A stretch of DNA of 64,000 bases from Streptomyces sp. NBC_00443 (lineage in GTDB: Bacteria > Actinomycetota > Actinomycetes > Streptomycetales > Streptomycetaceae): the NCBI RefSeq assembly GCF_036014175.1, contig NZ_CP107917.1:8184001-8248000 (forward strand), given 5' to 3'. The notes under the pieces were generated by a model. The model had not been told where the DNA came from, ran no database searches, and saw only the letters and a program-made list of their open reading frames with translations. Positions 15,411-23,989 of the stretch are shown piece after piece. Each line of letters starts with the position of its first letter. The first letter of the stretch is position 1. A program made the translations under genes and the position numbers.

Positions 15411-17018
15411 GTGACATCTCAGCCCCGCCTCAAGCTCGCCGAGCACACCCCGCAGACCGCGCACCCGCACCGGTGGCGCGTCCTCGCGGTCCTGCTGGTG
15501 AGCCTCCTCCTCGTCGTCCTGGACACGTCGATCCTGAACGTGGCCCTGAAGACACTCGCCGAGCCGGCACCCGTCGGCCTCGGGGCCAGGCAGAGCGAGC
15601 TGCAGTGGTCGATCGACTCCTACACCCTCGTCTTCGCCGCCCTGCTCTTCACCACTGGCGTCCTCGCCGACCGCTGCGGCCGCAAACGCACACTGCTCGC
15701 CGGACTCGTCGTCTTCGGCGGCTGCTCCCTGTGGTCCGCCTACGCCCACAGCGCCGACGAACTGATCATCGCCCGGGCCGGGCTGGGCGTCGGCGGCGCC
15801 CTCGTACTGCCCGCCACCCTCGCGATCATCATGGCCGTCTTCCCGCCCGCCGAACGCGCCAAGGCCATCGGCGTCTGGGCCGGCGCCGCCGGACTCGCCG
15901 TCGCGCTGGGGCCCATCACCGGCGGTGCCCTGCTCGAACGGTTCTGGTGGGGCTCGGTGTTCCTGATCAACCTGCCCATCGTCGTGATCGGCGCCGTCGC
16001 CACCCTGTTCGTCGTACCCGAGTCCCGCGATCCCGAGCGCACCGGCTTCGACCCCCTCGGCGTCGTCCTCTCCGTGGCCGGCCTGACCGTCCTGGTGTAC
16101 GGCGTGATCAAGGGCGGCGAGTCGGACGACTGGGCGGACGCCACGGTCTGGGGGTCGATGCTCGGCGGCCTCGCCGTCCTGGCTCTCTTCACTCTCTGGG
16201 AACGCCGCAGCGTGCGCCCCGCGCTGGACCTCGCCCTCTTCCGGAACCGCCGCTTCTCCGCCGCCGTGACCGTGATCGGCCTGGTCTTCTTCGCCCTGCT
16301 CGGCGCCACCTTCTTCCTGGTCTTCTACCTGCAGAGCGTCCGTGGTTGGACCCCGCTGGAGGCCGGCTGCCTGCTGCTGCCCCTGGCCGTGGCCCAGTTG
16401 GCGTTCTCGCCGCCGGCCACGCTCGCCGCCAAGCGCGTGGGGGTCCGGCCGGTGTGTGCCGGCGGCATGCTGCTCGTCTCGCTCGCCTTCCTCGCCGTGG
16501 CCACCATTGACGAACACACCGAGGTCTGGGTCATCGAGTCCGTCCTCTTCGTCATGGGCATCGGCATCGCCTGCGTCATGCCCCCCGCGACATCCGCCGC
16601 GATGTCCGCCGTAGCCCGGGACCGCGCGGGCACCGGAGCGGCGGTCAGCACCACCTTCCGGCAAGTGGGCGGCGCCCTCGGCGTCGCGGTCCTCGGCTCG
16701 GTGCTCTCCGTTGCCTACCGCTCCCGGGTCGAGGACCACCTGACGCCGCTGCCCGCCCCGGTCCGTGACACGGCGCGGGAGTCCGTCGCGGCCACCCTCA
16801 CCGTCGCGGAGAAGCTGGGGGCGCCCGGCTCCGCGCTCGCGGCCCGCGCCGTCGACGCGTTCGTGTCCGCGATGCACCTCACGGCCCTCGTCGCCGCCGG
16901 CGTCACCTTCCTCGGCGCCCTCGTCTGCCTGCTGCTCCTGCCTTCCCGTACGGCAGCCGGGACGCCCGGTGCCGAAGAGCCGACCGCCAACAAAGAGGTC
17001 CACACCACGGAGGTCTGA
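15411..17018 (+). CDS. MFS drug/metabolite exporter, DHA2 (14-helix) type
   Basis: A 535-aa major-facilitator protein of the EmrB/QacA (DHA2) type, with a short cytoplasmic N-terminus and about 14 hydrophobic segments starting at VLAVLLVSLLLVVLDTSILN. The motif A equivalent is GVLADRCGRKRTLL, and motif C-like GVWAGAAGLAVALGPITGG follows. It would export a small molecule by proton antiport. The GTG at 15411 has GAGGAG upstream. It is followed five bases later by a TetR gene, and the operator in front carries a long inverted repeat, so expression is probably induced by the exported compound. The local polyketide is the natural candidate substrate, which is inference. Confidence 0.9.
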   Translation: MTSQPRLKLAEHTPQTAHPHRWRVLAVLLVSLLLVVLDTSILNVALKTLAEPAPVGLGARQSELQWSIDSYTLVFAALLFTTGVLADRCGRKRTLLAGLVVFGGCSLWSAYAHSADELIIARAGLGVGGALVLPATLAIIMAVFPPAERAKAIGVWAGAAGLAVALGPITGGALLERFWWGSVFLINLPIVVIGAVATLFVVPESRDPERTGFDPLGVVLSVAGLTVLVYGVIKGGESDDWADATVWGSMLGGLAVLALFTLWERRSVRPALDLALFRNRRFSAAVTVIGLVFFALLGATFFLVFYLQSVRGWTPLEAGCLLLPLAVAQLAFSPPATLAAKRVGVRPVCAGGMLLVSLAFLAVATIDEHTEVWVIESVLFVMGIGIACVMPPATSAAMSAVARDRAGTGAAVSTTFRQVGGALGVAVLGSVLSVAYRSRVEDHLTPLPAPVRDTARESVAATLTVAEKLGAPGSALAARAVDAFVSAMHLTALVAAGVTFLGALVCLLLLPSRTAAGTPGAEEPTANKEVHTTEV

Positions 17019-17023
17019 ACCGC

Positions 17024-17695
17024 ATGCCGCCACACGTCGAACGTCCGGCGGCTGCCCCGGGACACACCCCCCGGGGCGGCCGCCAGCGCGACCCCGCCGC
17101 CGACCGGGCGATCCTGGACAGCACGCTCGGCCTGCTCAGCGAGGGATGCAGCTTCGGCGACCTGTCCATGGACCTGGTCGCCCAACGCGCCGGCGTCGCC
17201 CGGGCCACCATCTACCGCCGCTGGCGCAACAAGGAGGAGCTGGTGCTGGCCGCGCTGAGCACCCTCGATCTCCCCGTGCCGCCGCTGGAAGGACTCGGCC
17301 TGCGGGACCAGCTGGTGGCCCTCGTGGACCAGCTGCGCCACCGCGGCCAGGACACCAACCTGCACCGCCTGATCGGCAGCCTGCTCGGTGAGGCGGTGCG
17401 CCGCCCGCAGCTGGTCGAGAGGTTCGAGGACACCGTCGTCGCCGCACGACGCGAAGCCATGCTGCGGGCGCTGCGGCACGGCGTCGCGAGCGGTGAGCTG
17501 CGCGCCGACCTCGACCTGAACGACGCGGTCGAACTGCTCACCGGTCCGATGGCCGCTCGGCTGATCCTTCGTCAACGCCCCGTGGAATCAGTGGCGTTCG
17601 CCGAGTCGATCGTCGACACGTTTCTGAACGGAACCCGCACGACCCGTGCTGGGACAGGCCTCGGCACGGCACCGGATCACCTCCCACCACCATAG
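17024..17695 (+). CDS. TetR-family repressor of the exporter operon
   Basis: A 223-aa TetR regulator. The N-terminal helix-turn-helix is at about residues 28-75 (MDLVAQRAGVARATIYRRW, then NKEELVLAAL); the ligand-binding C-terminal half has a TetR_C-like sequence through LLTGPMAARLILRQRPV. It lies five bases after the exporter stop, in the same operon, and therefore probably represses its own promoter by binding the perfect inverted repeat at 15283-15328. A Pro/Thr-rich tail ends the protein. The ligand is unknown. Confidence 0.9.
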   Translation: MPPHVERPAAAPGHTPRGGRQRDPAADRAILDSTLGLLSEGCSFGDLSMDLVAQRAGVARATIYRRWRNKEELVLAALSTLDLPVPPLEGLGLRDQLVALVDQLRHRGQDTNLHRLIGSLLGEAVRRPQLVERFEDTVVAARREAMLRALRHGVASGELRADLDLNDAVELLTGPMAARLILRQRPVESVAFAESIVDTFLNGTRTTRAGTGLGTAPDHLPPP

Positions 17696-17706
17696 GAGCC
17701 GCTGTC

Positions 17707-18921
17707 ATGAAGTTCCTCTTCGACGACCCCGCCTTCGACTACCAGGCGCTGCGCACCGCCGGTTACGCCGATTACGGCGGTGCGCAGCTCGGCGAGGTCG
17801 TCGCAGTCGCCGCACACATCCCTGACGGCGACACCGAAGCCTGGCGGCACGCGTGGGCCACTCTCGCCGAACGCGTCCACCGGCTGGGCACCGCAGCCCG
17901 CGACGAGGGCCGCACCGTCGACGCCCGCTCCGCCCTGCTGCGGGCGCACAACTACTACCGGACCGCCGAGTTCTTCCAGCGCGAACAGCCACGGGACCCG
18001 GAGGCCCTGCGACTGATGCGGCTGTCCCGGGAGACCTTCGCCAACGCGGCCGAACTCATGGACCGGCCGCCGGAGTTCGTCCGCATCCCCTACGAGGACA
18101 CCTCACTGCCCGCCTACTTCTACCGGGCGGACGACTCGGGCGAGCCCAGGCCGACCATCGTCCACCACGGCGGCCTCGACTCCACCGTCGAGGAGGGCTA
18201 CTTCTTCGTGGCGGCGGCGGCCCTCGCCCGCGGGTACCACTGTCTGTGCTTCGAGGGGCCCGGGCAGGGGTCGGTCCTGCGCGAGCAGGGGCTGGTCTTC
18301 CGCCCCGACTGGGAGAAGGTGGTCACGCCGGTCGTGGACCACGCACTGTCCCTGCCCGGCGTGGACCCCGACCGACTGACGCTGATGGGCACCAGCCTCG
18401 GCGGCCTGCTCGCGGTGCGGGCCGCGGCGTTCGAGCACCGGCTGGCCGGCTGCGTCGCCCATGACGCGGTCTGGCAGCTGGGCGACGTCGTGGGGCTGCC
18501 GCCGTTCGTCCTGGAGTGGGTCGAGCAGGGATGCGACGACTTCGCCGACCCGGTGATGTGGGGGATCGCCGCCCGGCAGACCTTCACCCGCTGGCTGCTG
18601 CGGCAGACGCTGTGGACCTTCGGCGCCGACACCCCGTCCCAACTGCTGCGCAGGCTGACCGCGTTCGGTCTCTCGGAGGTGATCGGCCAAGTGCGCAGCC
18701 CCGTGCTCGTCCTCGACGCGGAGGAGGACTTGTTCTTCGCCGGTCTGGAGCACGCGAAGAAGGTGTACACAGGGCTCAACTCGCCGAAGACGTTGCATGT
18801 GTTCACGGCCGACGAGGGGGGTGGGGCGCACTGCCACTCGGGTGCGATGCGGCTGTTCCACGAGCGGCTCTTCTCCTGGCTGCTGGAAACACTCGGGGCG
18901 GACCGGCCGGCGGCGGCCTGA
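17707..18921 (+). CDS. Alpha/beta hydrolase with N-terminal cap (FrsA/C-C hydrolase-like)
   Basis: A 404-aa hydrolase with an N-terminal helical domain (about 1-125) and a core with the oxyanion strand TIVHHGGLDSTVEEG, nucleophile elbow LMGTSLGGLLAV, acid region VLVLDAEEDLFF and catalytic His in GGAHCHSG. This layout matches the family containing DUF1100/FrsA proteins and 2,6-dihydropseudooxynicotine-type C-C hydrolases. It starts 11 bases after the TetR gene with AGGAG upstream, so it is probably in the same operon and controlled by the same operator. It is the second hydrolase of this superfamily in the locus (the other is at 4222-5331). The substrate is unknown; tailoring or detoxification of the polyketide is possible. 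Confidence 0.82.
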   Translation: MKFLFDDPAFDYQALRTAGYADYGGAQLGEVVAVAAHIPDGDTEAWRHAWATLAERVHRLGTAARDEGRTVDARSALLRAHNYYRTAEFFQREQPRDPEALRLMRLSRETFANAAELMDRPPEFVRIPYEDTSLPAYFYRADDSGEPRPTIVHHGGLDSTVEEGYFFVAAAALARGYHCLCFEGPGQGSVLREQGLVFRPDWEKVVTPVVDHALSLPGVDPDRLTLMGTSLGGLLAVRAAAFEHRLAGCVAHDAVWQLGDVVGLPPFVLEWVEQGCDDFADPVMWGIAARQTFTRWLLRQTLWTFGADTPSQLLRRLTAFGLSEVIGQVRSPVLVLDAEEDLFFAGLEHAKKVYTGLNSPKTLHVFTADEGGGAHCHSGAMRLFHERLFSWLLETLGADRPAAA

Positions 18922-18986
18922 CCGGCGGCCGCCCGACCGGCCGCCCGACCGGCGGCGCAGACGCGAGCATGCTCTCGGCCCGGACA

Positions 18987-19014
18987 GCCCGGCCCGCTCA
19001 CCGGCGGGCCGGGC
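18987..19014 (+). terminator. GC-rich hairpin terminator after the hydrolase gene
   Basis: GCCCGGCCCGC (18987-18997) and GCGGGCCGGGC (19004-19014) form a perfect 11-bp stem with a 6-base loop, 66 bases after the stop. The T tract is short, as is usual in Streptomyces. The rest of the 18922-19263 gap holds the upstream region of the SARP gene, locally AT-richer around 19080-19130. Confidence 0.7.
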
Positions 19015-19263
19015 TCTTGGCTGAATGTCGTTCGGCCACCCGGTAGGCGGCGGTGGATATTTCTCCGGCCGCCCGTATCCGGGCCTTCGGATTTTCATTC
19101 TCCTTAATGGCTGTGTAACGGAACGGACTGGCAACGTGCAACGACCTCGCATATGCTGCACGGCATAGCAGCAAACTGCTGTCCATGTGGGGCCCCATGC
19201 CTGGGGTCGAGCGGGGGAACCGGAATCTTAATTGAATGCGTTTCGCGCATTCGGGGGGTTGTC

Positions 19264-20079
19264 GTGTCCGTGCCCTGTTTACAGGCCGACCTTGCGCTCC
19301 GCTACGAGCTGCTGGGGCGGCTGCGGGTCACCCGTGGCGGAGTCGACCTGACGCCCGAGCAGCCCAAGCTCACCAAACTGCTCGCCCTGCTGCTGATCAG
19401 GGCGGGCAAGACCGTACCGGGGGAGAAGCTCGTGGCGGAACTCTGGGAGCAGGGTCCGCCGCGCTGCGCCTTCGCGAGTCTGCGCGTGTACGTCTCACAG
19501 TTGCGGAAAATCCTGAACGGACCCAGAGGAACGTCTCCGATCGCCACGACATCGCCGGGATACATCCTTGATGTGAGCGGCGCCACAACAGATTTCCAAG
19601 AATTCGAAGTGCTCTACACTCGTGGCCGAGAACGATACGGCGCGGCCGATTTTCTGCATGCCTCCGAACTTCTCCGCAGGGCGTCGTCGCTGTGGCGGGG
19701 GCCTATTCTGGAGGGAATTCAAGGGTCGTTGGACATCGAATCGTTCGCGGCCGTGCACGAGGAAAAGCGGCTGAATTGCACCGAGCTGAGCATCGACTCC
19801 ACGCTGGCACTCGGTTGCCATCACGAGGTGATCGAGGACCTGAAGGGCCTCCTCGTCAGGCATCCGCTGCGGGAGCCCTTCTACCGCCAGTTGATGGTCG
19901 CCCTGTACCGGGCGGGCCGTCAGGGGGACGCGCTGGGGACGTACCGCAGCGCCCGCCGGATGATCAGAGAGGAGCTCGGCGTCGAGCCGGGGCCCACCCT
20001 GCGCCTCGCCCACGAGGCCATACTCCGGGCGGATCCGGCACGCTTGGAGGCCGCCGGCGTCATCCCCGCCATCCGCTGA
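19264..20079 (+). CDS. SARP-family transcriptional activator
   Basis: A 271-aa SARP of the DnrI/ActII-ORF4 size class. An OmpR-type winged-helix DNA-binding domain occupies about residues 10-105 (GKTVPGEKLVAELWE, then LRVYVSQLRKIL) and a bacterial transcriptional activation domain follows (LGCHHEVIEDL, LVRHPLREPFYRQLM, EELGVEPGPTLR). GTG at 19264 is the preferred start. Codon 6 is TTA (19279-19281), the leucine codon read by the bldA tRNA, so translation is probably tied to development. Pathway-specific activation of the polyketide operon is the natural role; the gene sits at the end of that locus. Codon use in the first half is less GC-biased than its neighbours, which suggests a transferred regulator. 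Confidence 0.88.
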   Translation: MSVPCLQADLALRYELLGRLRVTRGGVDLTPEQPKLTKLLALLLIRAGKTVPGEKLVAELWEQGPPRCAFASLRVYVSQLRKILNGPRGTSPIATTSPGYILDVSGATTDFQEFEVLYTRGRERYGAADFLHASELLRRASSLWRGPILEGIQGSLDIESFAAVHEEKRLNCTELSIDSTLALGCHHEVIEDLKGLLVRHPLREPFYRQLMVALYRAGRQGDALGTYRSARRMIREELGVEPGPTLRLAHEAILRADPARLEAAGVIPAIR

Positions 20080-20299
20080 AACGCGGGGCCGCGCACCCGT
20101 GCGTGCTTTATACGTCATTTGCAGTCGCTTAACTGCCCACGGATAGCGTGCAGTTGACCCCCGCACCAGCGGGGGGAGCTGGGATGCCGTGCTCGGCCGT
20201 GTACGAGCCGGCACCGGCCACGGTGCCGTGACCGTGGCCCTGGTGCTGGTCTCGGAAGTCCGTCGAATCCAATGCTGTGGCCCTTCGGAAGTTCTTCAC

Positions 20300-20578
20300 C
20301 TCGGATGCGGCTGGCCCGCCAACTACGTTGCTTGGTAGATCTCCCCGGTCCTCGATGCGCTCACCTCCGGCCCGGAGGTGTGGACCCAGACGGCCCTGTT
20401 CATCACGTACGACGAGAACGCGGCTTCTTCGACCGCCTCGTGCCGCCGTTCCCGCCGCCGTCCGCCGTGCAGGGCAAGTCCACGGTTGATGTCGGTCCGG
20501 ACCTCTACCAGGGCGACGCGAGCCGCACGGCCGGACCGTACGGACTCGGCCAGCGTGTGCCGATGCTCGTCGTGGCGC
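20300..20578 (+). pseudogene. Remnant of a phosphocholine-type phospholipase C
   Basis: Reading across frames gives a degraded match to bacterial phospholipase C of the phosphoesterase family: PANYVAW, a TAG stop at 20336-20338, then ISPVLDALTSGPEVW and LFITYDEN, then a one-base deletion at about 20420, then GFFDRLVPPFPPPSA and GLGQRVPMLVV. The pieces are colinear with the metal-binding C-terminal part of the family (YDENDGFFDH in intact members). The 5' part and the rest of the 3' part are missing. It is a decayed gene, not expressed as an enzyme. The surrounding gap (20080-20588) holds nothing else I can support. Confidence 0.7.
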
Positions 20579-20588
20579 AGCGTCGGCG

Positions 20589-21686
20589 TCAGGACGGGGT
20601 CCCCGGGTCGGTGTACCGCAGCAGGGCGCCCACGCCCTCGTACAGCCTCAGCTCGCTCTCCGGTACGACGACCAGCTCGGCACCGGTGCCGACGAGGGCC
20701 CGGACGAGGGCCTCGTCGGCGCGTTCCTCGCGCGGGGCCCGCACGCCGAAGGACACCAGCTCCGCCTCGGCCAGGGCGAGCTGAGTGGGCTGGGAGCCCG
20801 CCCAGAGCTGCAGCGAAGACCCTGGCGGCCGGTTCAGCAGCAGTGCCGCGACCTGGCCACGCTGGAGGGCGGCAACGGTGGCGGCCAGCCCCTCCGTCAT
20901 GGGTCCGGCCAGGGCACGCCGGCCGATGAAGATGTCCACGAGTTCCCGGTCGTGCGCGGCCATGCGGCCGCGGAAGACGCCGTCGAGCTGCTGCTCCAAC
21001 AGGGCGCGTCCGGTGTCGGTGGGGGTCCGGCCGCCCACGCGTACGACTTTGTCCCGCAGGGGGTGCGGCAGGCGGCGGATCAGTACGTTGCATGCCCACT
21101 CGTCCCCGCCCACGACGACGGCGTCGGCATGGGCGCGCCGCGCCCGTTCGTCCAGCCGGTGGCCGAGCCGGAGGGAGGTGCGGTGCCAGGTCGCCACCGC
21201 GACCCTGCGGTGCAGCCGCTCACCCGGGGTGACGGTGGACGCGGGCCAGGTGCCGGTTTCCGCCTCCAGAGTGACCCAGCCGTGGGTCTCGGCGGTCGGA
21301 AGGCCGCCGTAGTGGACGACTACGGCCATGTAGGGGATCTCCGGAATGTGCTGGGTGACCAGGGGTATCGCGTGCGGCAGGGTGCTGTAGCGCGCGGAGT
21401 GGTGCTCGGGCGGCCTGGGCAGCTCCCAGTCCAGGACGACCGTGCCGTGGGTGGCGAAGACGGCCTGACCGTGCGCCCCCGGCACCTCTGTGTCGGCGCC
21501 GACCACCTCCTCCAGTACGTTCAGCAGCGCCCGGTCCGAGCCCTGACGGGACAGACTCTCGCGCAGTCGCCGCCAGCGCAGCGCGATCGCCCGCTCGGGA
21601 TGCGCGACGTTTCGGGAGGTGTCCAGGTACACGGAGGCGAACGGGCCCGGCTCCGCGTAGAGGGGGTCAAGGAACGACAACCTCAT
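20589..21686 (-). CDS. baeRF-type (eRF1-like) protein of unknown role
   Basis: A 365-aa protein resembling bacterial/archaeal eRF1-like (baeRF) proteins seen in actinobacterial stress and dormancy regions. Visible features are FASVYLDTSRN at the N-terminus, the central ADAVVVGGDEWACNVLIRRL, and a C-terminal domain with RGQVAALLLNRPPG and TGAELVVVPE, which corresponds to the nucleotide-free L7Ae-like third domain. The ATG at 21686 follows GAGGAG closely. A ribosome-linked function is suggested by fold only; the GGQ motif of true release factors is not present. It is convergent with the phospholipase remnant. Confidence 0.7.
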   Translation of the reverse strand: MRLSFLDPLYAEPGPFASVYLDTSRNVAHPERAIALRWRRLRESLSRQGSDRALLNVLEEVVGADTEVPGAHGQAVFATHGTVVLDWELPRPPEHHSARYSTLPHAIPLVTQHIPEIPYMAVVVHYGGLPTAETHGWVTLEAETGTWPASTVTPGERLHRRVAVATWHRTSLRLGHRLDERARRAHADAVVVGGDEWACNVLIRRLPHPLRDKVVRVGGRTPTDTGRALLEQQLDGVFRGRMAAHDRELVDIFIGRRALAGPMTEGLAATVAALQRGQVAALLLNRPPGSSLQLWAGSQPTQLALAEAELVSFGVRAPREERADEALVRALVGTGAELVVVPESELRLYEGVGALLRYTDPGTPS

Positions 21687-21999
21687 CGCAACTCCTCGTC
21701 GATGGTCTCCCCTCCTTTGATGATGCGCGCCCCGGGGGGCGATGGAGATCGACGAGCGCGAAGCGGTGCGGAACGCGGGGCGGTCAGGCGCCGGCCGCCA
21801 GCAGCCGGCCCATCGGCTTCGACAGACCGAGCGGCGCATTCGTGAACTTGGTTCGGTCCACATGACCGGAAGACACTCGACGCCTTCGAGGGCATCGCGC
21901 GCCGGACCGAGAGCACAGTGGGGTGATCCCGCAGCCGTCGGCTCCTGCAGGACCTCGGTCGACAGCCCCGGGAGGCGTATCGGTAGGGTCGGGCTTGTC
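21687..21999. other. Non-coding or degenerate stretch
   Basis: Upstream region of the baeRF-type gene. Short open frames exist on both strands but lack codon bias and recognisable content. I see no supported gene here. Confidence 0.45.
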
Positions 22000-22320
22000 C
22001 TAGCGGAGGTTGGCGGCACCTTTCTTGCCGGCTCCTGATCTGACCCCTGGTCCATGGGTGACCTCAATGAGCCCCGTGCCGCGGGGAGGACCCGGCTTCT
22101 GCGTTCGTTGTGCCCGTCTCGCCCCGCGGATGGGGTCGGCCCCCTTCTCGGCGATCATGATCGCTGCGATGTTCGTGTTGTCAGAGACGATCGTGGATAT
22201 GACGGACGCGTACACCCGCAGGCCCTCGATGCCGTCCACGGTCACGTCCGGGGCAACCACGGGGTCGGAGCCGATGCCCATGGCACAGCTGCCGACAGGG
22301 TGGAAATTCGACCCGGCGGC
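22000..22320 (-). pseudogene. Remnant of a GMC-family oxidoreductase (C-terminus)
   Basis: On the minus strand the sequence reads FHPVGSCAMG, SDPVVAPDVTV, GIEGLRV and NTNIAAIMIAEKGA, which is the C-terminal signature of GMC flavoprotein oxidoreductases (choline/alcohol oxidase type), including the catalytic His of HPVG. An in-frame TAG lies just upstream of this segment and the rest of the roughly 500-aa protein is absent. The segment LRVYASVIST is also one residue short of the usual LRVVDAS. It is best read as a decayed gene end; a run-on of about 30 residues follows the natural end. Confidence 0.7.
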
Positions 22321-22653
22321 CTACGCAAGGAGGGAACCGCTGCGGGCAGCGTTGAGTGGGGAAGCGCATTCGGCGGCGGTCACGCGGTTCGGGAACCCTC
22401 GCCAGGAACGAGCCCTGCCTCGTCTCTCTTGGTGATCCTCCGTGTGCAGTGCGTTGCTTACGCCGGGAGATTCCTGCCGATGGGGGTTGCACCGCATGCG
22501 GTACGGGCGTTCCCTGGAAGTGTCGAGTGGTGAAGCAAGAGCGCCTGGGACTACGACACGGACCGAGGGGTTTCGTCCAGTTGCGTGTTCTCCCGACAAG
22601 GGCCTCGGTAGGGCGGTCGTCGTCACCCAGCGTTCGCCGCGGAGGTGATCCAG

Positions 22654-23805
22654 GTGAAAGCCGTCGTCTATGAGAAGCCCTTCAGCGTCACCGTCAGGGA
22701 CGTCGACGATCCGCAGATCCAGCACCCGAACGACGTGCTGGTACGCGTCACATCGACCGCCATCTGCGGATCGGACCTGCACATGTACGAGGGCCGCACG
22801 GCCGCCGAGTCGGGCATCGTCTTCGGACACGAGAACATGGGCATCGTCGAGGAAACCGGCGCCGGTGTGACTTCGCTGTCCAAGGGTGACCGCGTCGTGA
22901 TGCCGTTCAACGTCGCCTGCGGATTCTGCAAGAACTGCCTCGCCGGGAAGACCGGCTTCTGCTTGACGGTCAATCCGGGCTTCGCCGGCGGAGCCTATGG
23001 CTACGTGGCCATGGGCCCGTACAAGGGCGGGCAGGCAGAGCTGCTGCGGGTGCCCTTCGCCGATTTCAACTGCCTGAAGCTGCCGTCGGGCAACGAGTTC
23101 GAGACCGATTTCGTGCTGCTCGCCGACATCTTCCCGACCGGCTACCACGGATGCGAGCTCGCCCAGGTGATTCCCGGAGAGAGCGTGGCCGTCTTCGGTG
23201 CCGGCCCGGTCGGGCTGATGGCCGCGTATTCCGCGCTGCTGCGCGGTGCGTCGAAGGTGTTCTCCGTTGACCGGGTCCCCGAGCGGCTCGCCAAGGCCGA
23301 GGAGATCGGAGCCATTCCGATCGACTTCACCAAGGGCGACCCGGCCGAGCGGATCAAGGAACAGACCGGAGGCGAGGGAACGGACAAGGGCGTCGACGCT
23401 GTCGGCTACCAGGCCCAGGCGCACGACGCGAGCCATGAGGAACCCGCCGTCGTCCTCAACACACTCGTCGAGACGGTGCGGCCGACGGGCATGCTGGGCA
23501 TACCTGGCCTGTACGTGCCGTCCGACCCGGGCGGACCCGACGAGAACGCCAAGCACGGTCAGCTGTTGGTCTCCATCGGCAGGATGTTCGAGAAGGGCCA
23601 GCGGATGGGCACTGGTCAGTGCAACGTCAAGCAGTACAACCGCCAGCTGCGTGACCTGATCATCGCGGGGCGCGCCAAGCCCAGCTTCGTGGTCTCCCAC
23701 GAACTGCCGCTGGACCAGGCGCCGAGCGCGTACGAGAAGTTCGACCAGCGGATCGAGGGCTACACCAAGGTCGTACTGCATCCCGGTCACGCGCTCGCGG
23801 CGTAA
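22654..23805 (+). CDS. Glutathione-independent formaldehyde dehydrogenase-like Zn alcohol dehydrogenase
   Basis: A 383-aa zinc-dependent dehydrogenase. Catalytic-zinc ligands are the Cys in AICGSDLH and the His-Glu in FGHENMG; the structural-zinc Cys cluster is CGFCKNCLAGKTGFC. The Rossmann motif is VFGAGPVGLMAA. The insert around residues 100-125 and overall length fit glutathione-independent formaldehyde dehydrogenases, which bind NAD tightly. The GTG at 22654 is chosen because GGAGGTGATC lies five to eight bases upstream; the in-frame GTG at 22645 is inside that site. The next gene is a formate dehydrogenase-like enzyme, so the pair could take formaldehyde to formate to CO2. Confidence 0.85.
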   Translation: MKAVVYEKPFSVTVRDVDDPQIQHPNDVLVRVTSTAICGSDLHMYEGRTAAESGIVFGHENMGIVEETGAGVTSLSKGDRVVMPFNVACGFCKNCLAGKTGFCLTVNPGFAGGAYGYVAMGPYKGGQAELLRVPFADFNCLKLPSGNEFETDFVLLADIFPTGYHGCELAQVIPGESVAVFGAGPVGLMAAYSALLRGASKVFSVDRVPERLAKAEEIGAIPIDFTKGDPAERIKEQTGGEGTDKGVDAVGYQAQAHDASHEEPAVVLNTLVETVRPTGMLGIPGLYVPSDPGGPDENAKHGQLLVSIGRMFEKGQRMGTGQCNVKQYNRQLRDLIIAGRAKPSFVVSHELPLDQAPSAYEKFDQRIEGYTKVVLHPGHALAA

Positions 23806-23894
23806 GAGCGGGAAGGAAGCCACAGGTGTCGGCCGCCGTCAGGCCGGACACCGAGTGCGCACCCGCCTTGCGGTGGGTGCGCACAGGTGCCCGG

Positions 23895-23930
23895 CTCACG
23901 CACCTCACGCACCTCACGCACCTCGCGTAC
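23895..23930 (+). repeat. Short tandem repeat, CTCACGCAC unit
   Basis: Three exact copies of CTCACGCAC (23895-23921) followed by a degenerate fourth (CTCGCGTAC), in the leader between the dehydrogenase and the molybdoenzyme gene. It may be slippage-derived; a regulatory role is unproven. Confidence 0.7.
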
Positions 23931-23989
23931 GCGGCTGCGGTCAACTACGCCCTCGCAGACCCTTGGCCCGTGTGGGCAAAGAGGCAGTC

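Noticed and set aside
21683..21916. Minus-strand 77-codon frame overlapping the baeRF gene start
   Set aside because: It consumes the ribosome-binding site of the next gene, has Ser/Arg/Pro-rich shadow composition and no start signal.
23895..23930. CRISPR-like repeat
   Set aside because: The 9-bp units are adjacent without spacers and far too short; a simple tandem repeat.
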